Made by a program: the position numbers and the translations under genes. From contig JAPJBO010000798.1 in the NCBI GenBank assembly GCA_030068145.1, positions 1 to 64,000 on the forward strand: 64,000 bases of DNA, in the 5' to 3' direction. Origin of the DNA: Diplonema papillatum (Eukaryota; Euglenozoa; Diplonemea; Diplonemida; Diplonemidae). The notes under the pieces are model-generated. The model ran no database searches. It was not told the origin of the DNA and saw only the letters and a program-made list of their open reading frames with translations. This document shows positions 62,501 to 64,000 of the stretch, one piece after another; the stretch's first letter is position 1; every line of letters begins with the position of its first letter.

Positions 62501-64000
62501 GAGTAGAACTCGCGACACCGGTGTGTTGTGACAGCGCACATATTGTATCATGTACTCAACGGTGTTGTGACAGTGCATAAATTGTATCGTGAGTAGAACT
62601 CGTGTCAACGGTGTGTTGTGACAGTGCACATATTGTATCATGTACTCAACGGTGTTGTGACAGTGCATAAATTGTATCGTGAGTAGAACTCGTGTCAACG
62701 GTGTGTTGTGACAGTGCACATATTGTATCATGTACTCAACGGTGTTGTGACAGTGCATAAATTGTATCGTGAGTAGAACTCGTGTCAACGGTGTGTTGTG
62801 ACAGTGCACATATTGTATCATGTACTCAACGGTGTTGTGACAGTGCATAAATTGTATCGTGAGTAGAACTCGTGTCAACGGTGTGTTGTGACAGTGCACA
62901 TATTGTATCATGTACTCAACGGTGTTGTGACAGTGCATAAATTGTATCGTGAGTAGAACTCGTGTCAACGGTGTGTTGTGACGGTGCATATTGTATCGTG
63001 AGTAGAACTCGTGTCAACGGTGTGTTGTGACAGTGCACATATTGTATCATGTACTCAACGGTGTTGTGACAGTGCATATTGTATCGTGAGTAGAACTCGT
63101 GTCAACGGTGTGTTGTGACAGTGCACATATTGTATCATGTACTCAACGGTGTTGTGACAGTGCATAAATTGTATCGTGAGTAGAACTCGTGACAACGGTG
63201 TGTTGTGACAGTGCATATTGTATCGTGAGTAGAACTCGTGTCAACGGTGTGTTGTGACGGTGCACACATTGTATCATGTCCTCTACGGTGTTGTGACAGT
63301 GCATAAATTGTATCGTGAGTAGAACTCGTGACAACGGTGTGTTGTGACGGTGCATATTGTATCGTGAGTAGAACTCGTGACAACGGTGTGTTGTGACAGT
63401 GCACATATTGTATCATGTCCTCAACGGTGTTGTGACAGAGCATAAATTGTATCGTGAGTAGAACTCGCGACACCGGTGTGTTGTGACAGCGCACATATTG
63501 TATCATGTACTCAACGGTGTTGTGACAGTGCATAAATTGTATCGTGAGTAGAACTCGTGTCAACGGTGTGTTGTGACAGTGCACATATTGTATCATGTAC
63601 TCAACGGTGTTGTGACAGTGCATAAATTGTATCGTGAGTAGAACTCGTGTCAACGGTGTGTTGTGACAGTGCACATATTGTATCATGTACTCAACGGTGT
63701 TGTGACAGTGCATAAATTGTATCGTGAGTAGAACTCGTGACAACGGTGTGTTGTGACAGTGCACATATTGTATCATGTACTCAACGGTGTTGTGACAGTG
63801 CATAAATTGTATCGTGAGTAGAACTCGTGTCAACGGTGTGTTGTGACAGTGCACATATTGTATCATGTACTCAACGGTGTTGTGACAGTGCATAAATTGT
63901 ATCGTGAGTAGAACTCGTGACAACGGTGTGTTGTGACAGTGCATATTGTATCGTGAGTAGAACTCGTGTCAACGGTGTGTTGTGACGGTGCACACATTGT
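56527..64000 (-). repeat. Very large intronic satellite array (>7.4 kb), ~90-bp composite unit
   Basis: Two related half-units alternate: one with TTGTATCATGTACTCAACGG, the other with TTGTATCGTGAGTAGAACTC, both ending in TTGTGACAGTGCA. The composite period is about 90 bp (for example 59221, 59311, 59401). Higher-order blocks with the rarer TGTCCTCTACGG and CGCGACACCGG variants recur at about 58980, 60660, 61205, 61755, 62310 and 63260. In gene sense, TTCTACTCACGATACAA resembles the acceptor CTACTCACAG|ATC of the adjoining exon. Runs off the window. Confidence 0.9.

Noticed and set aside
56540..63944. Many minus-strand open frames of 80-270 codons with repeated HCHNT peptides
   Set aside because: They are translations of the ~90-bp satellite, occur in several frames at once, and are interrupted by unit-length changes.

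Overview
The window is nuclear DNA of a unicellular eukaryote, most likely an alga or related protist. The evidence is spliced exons with phase-compatible GT-AG junctions, four non-LTR retrotransposons (LINEs), a Penelope-like element, tRNA-derived repeats, long intronic tandem arrays, and GC-rich coding DNA next to AT-rich and low-complexity non-coding DNA. The exact lineage is not decided by the sequence. A chromerid- or dinoflagellate-like alga would fit, but that is a guess.

Layout. 1-16.7 kb and on to 23.0 kb is a retrotransposon cluster. Element 1 (minus, runs off the left edge) has a 1591-codon ORF1 with a ubiquitin-like domain, then an in-frame endonuclease ORF2. Element 2 (plus, 6028-11541) has ORF1, one in-frame TGA, a 2A-like motif, then endonuclease, RT and RNase H. 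Element 3 (minus, 12058-16569) is a single ORF with endonuclease, RT and RNase H. Element 4 (minus, 16706-22954) has zinc fingers, two 2A-like motifs, RT and a restriction-like endonuclease. Elements 4 and 3 lie head to tail with an A-tract between them.

24.4-64 kb on the minus strand looks like one very large mosaic gene. Six exons (56526-55963, 52022-51137, 48183-45509, 43581-43298, 30664-30539, 24920-24436) join with matching codon phases. They encode about eight PAN/Apple modules, EGF-like modules and a C-type-lectin-like module, so the product is probably extracellular or microneme/adhesin-like. Its introns are packed with tandem arrays, several of which repeat the adjoining splice-junction sequence, and with dispersed repeats that start at or just after 5' splice sites. 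They also hold mobile elements: a Penelope-like element (33595-38019) whose polyprotein ends in an intact-looking ubiquitin-specific protease domain, a relic of another USP domain (31641-32180), a pogo/DDE-type transposase relic (26066-26618), and a small RT-RNase H element (52483-55223) with A1...B1-A2-B2 split direct repeats inserted in a (GA)n tract.

Three observations stand out. Two retroelements here carry ubiquitin-system modules (a ubiquitin-like fold and a deubiquitinase fold), and a third deubiquitinase copy is decaying nearby. Two LINEs separate ORF1 from ORF2 by a single in-frame TGA with no AUG before the endonuclease. A split-direct-repeat retroelement lacks any visible recombinase. 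All exon joins and family assignments come from reading the sequence; no database search was run.
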